From Ruminiclostridium papyrosolvens DSM 2782 (lineage in GTDB: Bacteria > Bacillota > Clostridia > Acetivibrionales > DSM-1351): a stretch of DNA of 64,000 nt. Positions 1 through 6,974 of the stretch are shown in pieces (the stretch's first letter is position 1; every line of letters starts with the position of its first letter). Under the pieces are notes generated by a model that was not told the DNA's origin, searched no databases, and worked only from the letters and a program-made list of their open reading frames with translations. Where the stretch lies: assembly GCF_029318685.1 (NCBI RefSeq), contig NZ_CP119677.1, forward strand, positions 1,714,001-1,778,000, given 5' to 3'. The translations under genes and the position numbers were made by a program.

Positions 1-815
1 AAAGATGCTATGAGCTGATGTGCAAGGAGGAACCCTTTGGTCTGTACGAATACGGTACTGTTGAGCAAATAGATGAAATAACCAATGAGAAGCTTTATGA
101 GCATTACAAGAAGAAAATAGCATCACTTCCTGCAGAGATTTTTATAACCGGAGAAATTGATGAAAAAGAGGTTGCTTTTATAAAGGAAAAACTGTCCCTT
201 GTGGAAAGAAGTATACCTCAAAAATTGAATTCTAGCATTATACTTAAATGCGTTAAAGATGTAAGAGAGTACGAAGACAAAATGGATGTTAATCAGGCTA
301 AACTGTGTATGGGCTTAAGGACACATGTACAGCCTGCTGATAATGATTACTATGCACTGTTGGTATTTAACGGCTTACTGGGAGGAGGTATGCATTCAAA
401 GCTCTTTCAGAATGTCAGAGAGAAAGCAGGACTTGCGTACTATGTATACTCCGGGTTGGAAAAGTTCAAGGGGCTGATGGTTATTGCAAGCGGTATAGAT
501 ATTAATAACAAAGATACTGCTCAGGAGATAATTATGAAACAGTTGGAGGAATTGCGTTCGGGAAATATAACGGAGTATGAATATGAGGCTACCTTAAAGT
601 CTATAAAAACAGGAATTATGTCACTAAAAGACAGTCAGCTTTATGTGGTGGATTTTTATCTGAGTCAGTTAATAAACGGCACACATGATACAATGGAAAC
701 CTTGGTAGAAAAAATAAACAGAGTAACGGTTGACGATATTATCAAGGTAGCAGATAAGATACAGTTGGATACGGTATATTTTCTGACTTCAAACACACAA
801 GAAAGCAATAAATAA
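1..815 (+). CDS. M16 family peptidase-like protein, C-terminal part (YfmF-like)
   Basis: This gene is cut by the left edge of the window; an open frame runs in from base 3 with no stop, so the ATG at 18 is probably internal. The visible 270 residues look like the second half of an M16 (insulinase/pitrilysin) protein. The stretch GGGMHSKLFQNVREKAGLAY matches the conserved C-terminal M16 signature, in which an Arg and a Tyr bind substrate. The zinc HxxEH motif would lie upstream and cannot be checked. The next gene, 26 bp downstream, is a second M16 protein with a full metal site. Such pairs (B. subtilis YfmF/YfmH) usually combine a catalytically dead and an active subunit. Family confident; exact role unknown. 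Confidence 0.85.
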   Translation, partial: RCYELMCKEEPFGLYEYGTVEQIDEITNEKLYEHYKKKIASLPAEIFITGEIDEKEVAFIKEKLSLVERSIPQKLNSSIILKCVKDVREYEDKMDVNQAKLCMGLRTHVQPADNDYYALLVFNGLLGGGMHSKLFQNVREKAGLAYYVYSGLEKFKGLMVIASGIDINNKDTAQEIIMKQLEELRSGNITEYEYEATLKSIKTGIMSLKDSQLYVVDFYLSQLINGTHDTMETLVEKINRVTVDDIIKVADKIQLDTVYFLTSNTQESNK

Positions 816-841
816 AAAAGTTATGCAAAGCGGAGGAGCTT

Positions 842-2125
842 ATGAATTTTGATACCATTGAATACAAAAAGTATAACGAATTATTTTACCGGTATGAACA
901 TCCCAGTGGTTTGAATTGTATAGTAATTCCTAAAAAAGGCTACTACAAAAAGTATGCCACATTTTCTACCCAATACGGTTCTGTAGACAATGAATTTATC
1001 ATACCCGGAGAAAACGAACCCACAAAAGTTCCTGATGGAATTGCCCATTTTCTTGAGCACAAGCTTTTTGAGCAAAAAGACGGAAGTGTAATGGACAAAT
1101 TTGCCGCTTTAGGTTCTAAACCAAATGCATTTACAAGCTTTAACCAAACAGTTTACCTTTTTTCATGTACAGACTTGTTCCATGAAAATTTCAAACTTTT
1201 ATTAAATTTTGTTCAAAACCCGTATATTACTGATGAAAGTGTTGAACGTGAAAAGAAAATAATAGGTCAGGAAATTAATATGTACCGTGACGATCCCGGG
1301 TGGAGAGTAAACTTCAACCTTTTGAAGGCAATATACAAGAACCACCCCGTAAGATATGATATAGCCGGCACTATTGAGAGTATCAGCGAAATTACAAAAG
1401 AAACCTTATATCAATGCTACAAGACCTTTTACCATCCCTCCAACATGCTGATAACAGTAGTTGGTGACGTGGATCACATTAAAGTTTTTGAACAGGTTGA
1501 GAACTGTATACAAACATCGGAAAAGGCTTCTGAAATTAAAAGAATCTTTCCAAATGAAAGCACTGATATTAACAAAAGTTATATAGAGCAAAATATGCCG
1601 GTTTCTACACCTATATTTTATATGGGATTTAAAGACAGCAATCTTGACTTAGAAGGTGCGGAAATACTCAGGTATGAGCTTGCCACAAAACTTCTGCTTT
1701 CAATGCTTATGGGTAAAAGTTCGAGACTATACGAAGAGTTGTATGACAAGGGACTTATTAATTCCAGCTTTGAAATGGATTTTTCATTGGAGAAAAGTTA
1801 TGCGTATTCAATGTTTGGGGGAGAGTCTGTAAACCCGGAAGAGGTTCAGGACAGAATTACAAAAGAAATTAAGTTACTGAAAAAACAAGGCCTTGATGAG
1901 GACACCTTTAAGAGACTTCTTAACGCTTCCAAAGGAAGATTTTTAAGGCAGCTTAACTCACTTGAAAATATTTCGAGGTCATTTATTAATTTATATTTCA
2001 AGGGTGTTACAATGTTTGATTATTTAGAGGTTTATGATAAAATGAAATTTGATTATATTACAGATGTGTTTGACAGTCATTTTGATATTAAACGCATGGC
2101 ATTATCTGTTGTTAAGCAGAAATAA
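842..2125 (+). CDS. M16 family zinc peptidase (YfmH-like)
   Basis: 427-residue cytosolic metallopeptidase. The inverted zinc motif HxxEH is intact (His69, Glu72, His73 in AHFLEHKLFEQ), and a downstream Glu in the EREKKIIGQEINMY region can act as third ligand. The C-terminal half carries the M16_C repeat (LMGKSSRLYEELYDKGLI). The start follows a good ribosome site (cggagg) and lies 26 bp after the partner gene, so the two are probably co-transcribed. In the YfmF/YfmH arrangement this is the catalytic member, and the two would form the clamshell chamber typical of M16 enzymes. The substrate is unknown; processing of peptides or small secreted proteins is an inference from relatives. Confidence 0.9.
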   Translation: MNFDTIEYKKYNELFYRYEHPSGLNCIVIPKKGYYKKYATFSTQYGSVDNEFIIPGENEPTKVPDGIAHFLEHKLFEQKDGSVMDKFAALGSKPNAFTSFNQTVYLFSCTDLFHENFKLLLNFVQNPYITDESVEREKKIIGQEINMYRDDPGWRVNFNLLKAIYKNHPVRYDIAGTIESISEITKETLYQCYKTFYHPSNMLITVVGDVDHIKVFEQVENCIQTSEKASEIKRIFPNESTDINKSYIEQNMPVSTPIFYMGFKDSNLDLEGAEILRYELATKLLLSMLMGKSSRLYEELYDKGLINSSFEMDFSLEKSYAYSMFGGESVNPEEVQDRITKEIKLLKKQGLDEDTFKRLLNASKGRFLRQLNSLENISRSFINLYFKGVTMFDYLEVYDKMKFDYITDVFDSHFDIKRMALSVVKQK

Positions 2126-2149
2126 AAAGTGTTATTGTGGAGGTTATAA

Positions 2150-3256
2150 ATGAATAGTACATTAGTCAGTTTTCCTGAACTTGGTTGGAGTTTTAATGTA
2201 CCAAGAGTTGCTTTCAACATTTTCGGCAAACCAATATACTGGTATGGAATTATCATAGCAGCAGCTTTTTTGATATGCGTATTGTGGGCTATGAAAGATG
2301 CACCCAAATATGATCTTGTTCCTGATACAATAATAGATTTGATGCTGTTTGCAGCTCCGGCAGCTATAATATGTGCAAGGTTATATTATGTTATTTTCAC
2401 CTGGTCTGATTATAGCGACAATCTTATTGATATTCTGAATCTGAGAAAAGGTGGCTTAGCTGTATACGGAGGAATAATAGGAGCTATAATTACAGCATAT
2501 TTTCTTGCAAGATACAAAAGAATTCCTATCATGAAGCTTTTTGATTTTACCATACCATATGTGGCGCTGGGACAGGCGATTGGACGTTGGGGGAACTTTT
2601 TCAATCAAGAGGCATTTGGTACAAATACGAGTCTTCCATGGGGAATGACCAGCCCTACAATAACGTCTTATTTGACAAATAAGGCAGAATCAATTCAGAA
2701 AACCGTAGGTATAACTGTAAATCCGGATTTACCCGTCCATCCTACGTTTTTATATGAATCTATATGGAATCTTGTAATATTTGCATTTCTTATGTGGATG
2801 CGCAAAAGAAAGAAATTCAGCGGTGAAATATTCTGCCTTTATTTTATAACTTACAGTATAGGAAGAGCGTTTATAGAAGGTCTTAGAACAGATAGTCTGA
2901 TGCTTGGAAATCTCAGGGTTTCACAGTTCTTATCTATTTTACTGATAGTTGTTTTCGGTATACTGGTAATAGTTCTGAGAAACAAAGCAAAAAATGCCGT
3001 TAATGAAGTAGAGTCCGAAACTGCACCAAGTGCATATGCAAATGTTCTTAAATACATGGAAGAAGAAGAGCAAGCAGAGCAAGAGCAACAAGCAGTTGAA
3101 AGCAATGAGCATAGCACTGAGAGTTTGCAGGAAGAAGAAAATACACAGGATGTTCAGGCAGAATTTGTTGAACAACAAGAACCTGATGATAGTGAAATTA
3201 AGCCTGACAGTGAAAATTCACAAGAAGATAAAAATAAAATGACAGACAGCCAGTAA
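2150..3256 (+). CDS. lgt: Prolipoprotein diacylglyceryl transferase
   Basis: Lgt transfers diacylglycerol from phosphatidylglycerol to the lipobox cysteine of prolipoproteins, the first step of lipoprotein maturation in the membrane. The signature is clear: GQAIGRWGNFFNQEAFG spans about residues 141-157, including the Arg, Asn and Glu conserved in the family. About seven hydrophobic segments occupy residues 25-275. The ATG at 2150 has a strong ribosome site (ggagg) 7 bases upstream. Odd feature: the family usually ends near 260-290 residues, but here about 90 more follow, very rich in Glu, Gln and Ser and probably disordered and cytosolic. Lipoproteins in this window that would need it include those at 41832 and 58928. 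Confidence 0.96.
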   Translation: MNSTLVSFPELGWSFNVPRVAFNIFGKPIYWYGIIIAAAFLICVLWAMKDAPKYDLVPDTIIDLMLFAAPAAIICARLYYVIFTWSDYSDNLIDILNLRKGGLAVYGGIIGAIITAYFLARYKRIPIMKLFDFTIPYVALGQAIGRWGNFFNQEAFGTNTSLPWGMTSPTITSYLTNKAESIQKTVGITVNPDLPVHPTFLYESIWNLVIFAFLMWMRKRKKFSGEIFCLYFITYSIGRAFIEGLRTDSLMLGNLRVSQFLSILLIVVFGILVIVLRNKAKNAVNEVESETAPSAYANVLKYMEEEEQAEQEQQAVESNEHSTESLQEEENTQDVQAEFVEQQEPDDSEIKPDSENSQEDKNKMTDSQ

Positions 3257-3274
3257 TTTAGGAAAAGGTGAAAA

Positions 3275-4396
3275 ATGTATTTCGTTGAAAAGTCACAAAC
3301 GACAAATCCTTATAAGAGATTTGATTATATGTTGTTTATATCAGTTCTGGTCTTATCAGGAGTAGGACTTATTGTTCTCAGCAGTGCAGTAAGAACCAGA
3401 CCGAGTATTCTGAAGTCACAGATACTTGCTATGATAATGGGAGTTGCACTGTGCCTTATCTTGAGCATAATAGATTATAGAGATTTAAAAGTGCTAAGTT
3501 TATTTATTTTTTTTGGTGCAATGTCTATGATGGTACTTGTATTGTTCATTGGTTCCGGTGATGAGTTGGGAAGCAGAAGCTGGCTGAAAATTGCCGGATT
3601 CAGTATACAACCGTCAGAATATGCAAAGATAGCTTATATTATTCTGGCTTCGGTTTTTCTGGAAAGAATTAAGGACAGTACTGAAAAAAATAAATCAGAT
3701 ATTATTAAGTTTATAGTTTACTCCGGAGTTGCCATAGGTTTTGTGCTTTTACAAAAGGACTTGGGAACAGCACTTGTATTTGGCTTTATATTTCTTCTAT
3801 TTATATATACTGTGGGTATTCCTTACAGATATATATTCATCTTGGGGGGAGGGGTGTTGCTTTCATTACCCTTCATATGGGTTTATGTTTTGAATGGTAA
3901 GAGAAGGGAAAGAATTCTGACTTTTATTTCTCCTGACAGGGACCCTCAAGGGGCAGGTTATAATGTAATTCAATCCAAGGTTGCGGTGGGCTCGGGACGG
4001 CTGTTCGGACAAGGCTACGGAAGTGGGTTGCAGACCCAAAGCAGGAATGTCCCGGTAAATGAGTCTGACTTTATTTTCTCGGTGGTTGGTGAAGAATTTG
4101 GGTTTATCGGTGGTGTAATTATTATACTTTTAGGGTTGATAATTCTTTTGAGATGTATTTATATCGCAAAAAACTCAAGTGATTCCTATGGTTCATTTCT
4201 TGCAATAGGAGTGACTGGCATGTTGGCCTTTAATTTCATGGAGAATATAGGAATGAGTATAGGGCTGCTTCCGGTAACAGGTTTGCCGCTCCCTTTTGTA
4301 AGCGCGGGAGGAACTGCTGTACTGGCAAATTATATGGCCATAGGCATTGTGTTAAGTGTGTCTTCCAGACGAAAAAAAGTAATGTTTAGTACTTAG
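3275..4396 (+). CDS. rodA: SEDS peptidoglycan polymerase, RodA/FtsW family (probably RodA)
   Basis: 373-residue polytopic membrane protein of the SEDS family, glycosyltransferases that polymerise lipid II with a class B PBP. Family hallmarks are visible: a long loop with GYNVIQSKVAVGSGRLFGQG, then NESDFIFSVVGEEFGFIGG, and the C-terminal LPVTGLPLPFVSAGG. About ten membrane segments are expected. A second SEDS gene at 13175 sits inside the dcw cluster between mraY and murG, the usual place of FtsW/SpoVE, so this copy is more likely the elongation-type RodA. It starts 18 bp after lgt and ends before a terminator, so it closes the lgt operon. The RodA versus FtsW choice rests on context. Confidence 0.88.
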   Translation: MYFVEKSQTTNPYKRFDYMLFISVLVLSGVGLIVLSSAVRTRPSILKSQILAMIMGVALCLILSIIDYRDLKVLSLFIFFGAMSMMVLVLFIGSGDELGSRSWLKIAGFSIQPSEYAKIAYIILASVFLERIKDSTEKNKSDIIKFIVYSGVAIGFVLLQKDLGTALVFGFIFLLFIYTVGIPYRYIFILGGGVLLSLPFIWVYVLNGKRRERILTFISPDRDPQGAGYNVIQSKVAVGSGRLFGQGYGSGLQTQSRNVPVNESDFIFSVVGEEFGFIGGVIIILLGLIILLRCIYIAKNSSDSYGSFLAIGVTGMLAFNFMENIGMSIGLLPVTGLPLPFVSAGGTAVLANYMAIGIVLSVSSRRKKVMFST

Positions 4397-4489
4397 TTCA
4401 AAAACAAGAGTTGAAATATATGCTTGGGAAATAAATAAGCTTTAAGGTGTTTTATTAAAATGCCCGAAAGCTAGTACTACTGGCCTATA

Positions 4490-4525
4490 AAAGGCAGGAT
4501 TAACATCCTGTCTTTTATTTTTTTT
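4490..4525 (+). terminator. Intrinsic terminator after rodA
   Basis: An 11-bp stem (4490-4500 with 4505-4515, one G-U pair, loop TAAC) is followed by a T-rich run. It separates the lgt-rodA transcript from the dcw operon that starts about 60 bp later. Confidence 0.85.
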
Positions 4526-4546
4526 ATTCCAATTGGATGAAATATA

Positions 4547-4575
4547 TTGATAATTTTAAGTTTTTGCAATAGAAT
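4547..4575 (+). promoter_or_regulatory. Sigma-A promoter of the dcw operon (Pmra)
   Basis: TTGATA at 4547-4552 and TAGAAT at 4570-4575 are separated by exactly 17 bp. Transcription would begin near 4582, directly beside the MraZ repeats. Read from the sequence against the vegetative consensus; no experimental start is known. Confidence 0.7.
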
Positions 4576-4583
4576 ATCTTTAT

Positions 4584-4612
4584 AAGTGGTGAAAAGTGGT
4601 GGGAAGTGGAGG
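4584..4612 (+). promoter_or_regulatory. MraZ operator: three AAGTGG repeats at 10-bp period
   Basis: The pentamer AGTGG recurs at 4585-4589, 4595-4599 and 4605-4609, one helical turn apart, each preceded by A. MraZ proteins bind direct repeats with a GTG core and 10-bp period in the promoter of their own operon (TGGG-N5 repeats in E. coli; related AAAGTG repeats in mollicutes). The boxes begin about 2 bp after the predicted transcription start, ideal for autorepression. They also explain why a GTG at 4586 looks like a start codon although it is operator DNA. Confidence 0.8.
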
Positions 4613-4639
4613 AAACTTATCGGATGTGGGGTGTACGAA

Positions 4640-5071
4640 TTGTTCTATGGTGAATACCAACATACAATTGACCCTAAAGGAAGAGCAATAGTACCTTCGA
4701 AGTTTCGTGAGGGGTTGGGTGAAAAGTTCATACTGACCAAGGGACTTGATGGTTGTCTATTTGCGTACTCATCTGAAGAGTGGACAAGCCTTGAAAACAA
4801 ACTTAAATCCTTACCATTTACAGATAAGGATGTCCGGGCGTTTATCAGATTTTTCTTTTCTGGAGCAACGGAATGTGAAGTTGATAAACAGGGCAGGATA
4901 TTGATACCACAGAATCTGCGTGAATACGCTGCTCTTGAAAAGGACATATATATAATTGGTGTGTCTTCAAGAGTGGAAATATGGAAAAAGGCGGCTTGGG
5001 AAGCTTACAATAGCGACGACAACATCAGTGCGGATAAAATTGCAGAAAAGATGGCGTTACTCGGTATATAG
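4640..5071 (+). CDS. mraZ: Transcriptional regulator MraZ
   Basis: MraZ is a ring-forming DNA-binding protein with two AbrB-like SpoVT domains that controls the dcw operon. Both copies of the fold show the typical DPKGR-type motif: [17 protein letters not shown] near the N-terminus and [19 protein letters not shown] in the second half. I place the start at the TTG at 4640, giving 143 residues beginning (M)[14 protein letters not shown]. This is the family's usual length and start, and a GGATGTGGGG ribosome site lies about 9 bases upstream. A longer frame from GTG 4586 would translate the operator repeats and adds 18 residues not typical of the family. First gene of the dcw operon. Confidence 0.95.
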   Translation: MFYGEYQHTIDPKGRAIVPSKFREGLGEKFILTKGLDGCLFAYSSEEWTSLENKLKSLPFTDKDVRAFIRFFFSGATECEVDKQGRILIPQNLREYAALEKDIYIIGVSSRVEIWKKAAWEAYNSDDNISADKIAEKMALLGI

Positions 5072-5092
5072 CCGGAAACTTTGAGGTGAATA

Positions 5093-6034
5093 ATGGAATT
5101 TAAACATAAATCCGTATTACTTGATGAGTGCATTGAAAATCTGAACATAAATCAGGATGGTATTTATGTTGACGGTACTATTGGCGGAGCGGGACATTCA
5201 TCAGAGATATATAAAAGACTAGGTGAAAAGGGATGTTTGATAGGTCTTGACCAAGATAGCTTTGCTGTAGAAACATCGGTTAAGAGGCTTAGTGAAATTG
5301 AGTCACAGGCAGATTTCAAGGTTGTAAATACTAATTTTAAGAATATACGCAAGGCATGTTCAGAGTTGGGAATTGATGAAGTAGACGGTATTCTTCTGGA
5401 CTTGGGAGTTTCGTCCCATCAATTGGATGAAGCATCCAGAGGTTTTAGTTACCAACATGATGCACCCCTTGACATGAGAATGGATACAAAATCAGACCTG
5501 TCAGCTTATGACGTGGTAAACAAGTATTCAGAGCAAGATATATACCGTATAATACGTGACTACGGAGAAGAGAAATGGTCTTCACGGATAGCAAAATTCA
5601 TTGTGGAAGCCAGAAGTAATAAACCTGTGGAGACTACCTATGAATTGGTAGACATAATAAAAAGGGCAGTTCCAAGCTCTGCCAGAAGAGACGGTCCTCA
5701 TCCGGCAAAAAGAACTTTTCAGGCTATCAGAATTGAAGTAAATAACGAGCTTGGAATATTGAATAAAACTATTGAAGATTGTGTAGATTTGCTTAAAGGC
5801 GAAGGACGGTTATGTATTATAACTTTCCATTCCTTGGAAGATAGAATAGTTAAGCTTCAGTTTAACAAAATGGTAAATCCATGTACCTGTCCCACATCCT
5901 TTCCTGTATGTGTTTGTGGGAAAAAACCCCGGGCAAAGCTTGTAAATAGAAAGCCAATTGTTTCGGGCGTAAGTGAACTGGAGGAAAATCCAAGAGCAAG
6001 AAGTGCGAAATTAAGGGTACTACAAAAAATTTAA
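5093..6034 (+). CDS. rsmH: 16S rRNA (cytosine-1402-N4)-methyltransferase RsmH (MraW)
   Basis: RsmH methylates N4 of C1402 in the ribosomal P site using S-adenosylmethionine. The SAM-binding loop [11 protein letters not shown] is at about residues 26-36, and [18 protein letters not shown] with the following [14 protein letters not shown] is a classic RsmH block. [17 protein letters not shown] and [12 protein letters not shown] are also diagnostic. Length (313) is normal. A cysteine cluster ([18 protein letters not shown]) near the C-terminus is common in Firmicute homologs. The gene follows mraZ by 21 bp, the standard position, and is co-transcribed with it. Confidence 0.97.
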   Translation: MEFKHKSVLLDECIENLNINQDGIYVDGTIGGAGHSSEIYKRLGEKGCLIGLDQDSFAVETSVKRLSEIESQADFKVVNTNFKNIRKACSELGIDEVDGILLDLGVSSHQLDEASRGFSYQHDAPLDMRMDTKSDLSAYDVVNKYSEQDIYRIIRDYGEEKWSSRIAKFIVEARSNKPVETTYELVDIIKRAVPSSARRDGPHPAKRTFQAIRIEVNNELGILNKTIEDCVDLLKGEGRLCIITFHSLEDRIVKLQFNKMVNPCTCPTSFPVCVCGKKPRAKLVNRKPIVSGVSELEENPRARSAKLRVLQKI

Positions 6035-6156
6035 TATACAACCTAAAAGTATGATAACAAATGAAAAACCATAATATATCAACGTGTGAAGAAGTAATTG
6101 AAATACAAGCGACAAAGTTTGAGGAAACAAAAGCTAAAACTTCTAAAAATGAAAAC

Positions 6157-6185
6157 GGGGGTTCAGCTTAACGGCTGATTCCCCC
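6157..6185 (+). other. GC-rich hairpin in the rsmH-ftsL gap
   Basis: GGGGG at 6157-6161 pairs with CCCCC at 6181-6185, and TCAGC pairs with GCTGA inside, with small bulges. The tail is only moderately T-rich, so it may be a weak terminator, a processing site or an RNA stability element. It ends 32 bases before the chosen ftsL start. No gene is convincing in the 183-bp gap. Confidence 0.5.
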
Positions 6186-6217
6186 AATTATCTTTATTAT
6201 TGACAGGGGTGTTGAAA

Positions 6218-6700
6218 GTGGCAGAGACAAAAAATGAATATGTACACGGCTCCTTAGCGGAAAAAATAAAATATGACCCATACGAAGATAATGCCATACT
6301 CAAGTCAAAAAAGACAGCAAGAAACAACAAAAAAGTTAAAGCAAGAATTGTATTTAACATTTTTCTTGTTTTTGCAATGTTTATTGTTGTTATGTTTAGG
6401 TATGCTCAAATCAGTCAGTTGAATTATGAAAATAACATACTGAAAAGAGATTATACCAAGATACAGAATGAAAATCAATTGTTGCTTATTGATATACAGA
6501 ATGCCATGGATTTAAAGAATATAAGACAAATCGCAGAAACAAAGCTGGACATGCACAAGCCTTACAAGTCACAGATTGTTTATGTAAGTATACCAAAAAA
6601 GGATGTTACAATTACAGCAAACAAGGAGCAATCAAAGCTAACAGCACTGTTCAATGGTATACATAAAAGCTTTAACAAGTTTTTAAACATGATTTATTAG
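6218..6700 (+). CDS. ftsL: FtsL-like cell division protein
   Basis: Small bitopic protein with a basic, charged cytosolic N-terminus, one membrane helix near residues 44-64 (IVFNIFLVFAMFIVVMFRYA) and a predicted coiled coil just outside (QLNYENNILKRDYTKIQNEN). This architecture and the position between rsmH and a class B PBP identify it as FtsL, which links FtsW/PBP to the division complex. Sequence conservation in FtsL is always low, so the call leans on context. I choose GTG 6218 because AGGGG lies 8 bases upstream; the earlier TTG at 6200 has no ribosome site. Product: 160 residues. Confidence 0.8.
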   Translation: MAETKNEYVHGSLAEKIKYDPYEDNAILKSKKTARNNKKVKARIVFNIFLVFAMFIVVMFRYAQISQLNYENNILKRDYTKIQNENQLLLIDIQNAMDLKNIRQIAETKLDMHKPYKSQIVYVSIPKKDVTITANKEQSKLTALFNGIHKSFNKFLNMIY

Positions 6701-6823
6701 GCCTTATCACCTTGGCTGATTCAAACTAACATACCATGATTAATATGTATTATATCCGACAACAATAAAATTTGGATACTCATGGGGGGCTAAAAATGAA
6801 TAAAATTAACTACAAATAAGCAG

Positions 6824-6873
6824 CTATAGATTTATTAATATTATATTATATTAAGTCTATAGTTTTTATTTTT
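6824..6873 (+). terminator. Terminator between ftsL and spoVD, preceded by a 7-codon reading frame
   Basis: An 11-bp stem (6824-6834 with 6852-6862, one G-U pair) is followed by TTTTTATTTTT. Just upstream, a run of six G (6784-6789) sits 6 bases before ATG 6796, which opens a frame of only seven codons ending at 6819. The terminator splits the dcw cluster and implies separate control of spoVD and the genes after it. The tiny frame could be a leader peptide, but no coding function is demonstrable. Confidence 0.75.
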
Positions 6874-6918
6874 GGACAATTTATTTTGGATATTAATAAT
6901 ATATTTAATTAATATGAA

Positions 6919-6946
6919 ATATTATTTAGTAAACGGGACATTTTAC
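6919..6946 (+). promoter_or_regulatory. Candidate sigma-E-type promoter before spoVD
   Basis: AAATATT-like -35 (ATATT at 6919-6923), a 15-bp gap, then CATTTTAC at 6939-6946. The -35 and spacing fit the mother-cell sigma-E consensus; the -10 shares only CAT and one later base. Suggestive because spoVD is a mother-cell gene in B. subtilis, but weak on sequence alone. Confidence 0.3.
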
Positions 6947-6974
6947 TTAAATTGACAACAAGGGGGAGAATACT

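Noticed and set aside
2851-3117. Minus-strand Ser/Cys-rich frame inside lgt
   Set aside because: Antisense shadow of the low-complexity Glu/Gln tail of Lgt.
4584-4612. Short direct repeats resembling a mini repeat array
   Set aside because: Only three 6-base units at 10-bp period at a promoter; this is an MraZ operator, not a CRISPR or satellite.
6061-6171. A 36-codon frame between rsmH and ftsL
   Set aside because: No ribosome site, ends inside a hairpin, and its sequence (Lys/Glu/Asn-rich) shows no family; more likely intergenic.
6178-6700. Earlier TTG start for ftsL at 6200
   Set aside because: It lies upstream of the only good ribosome site; GTG 6218 fits better.
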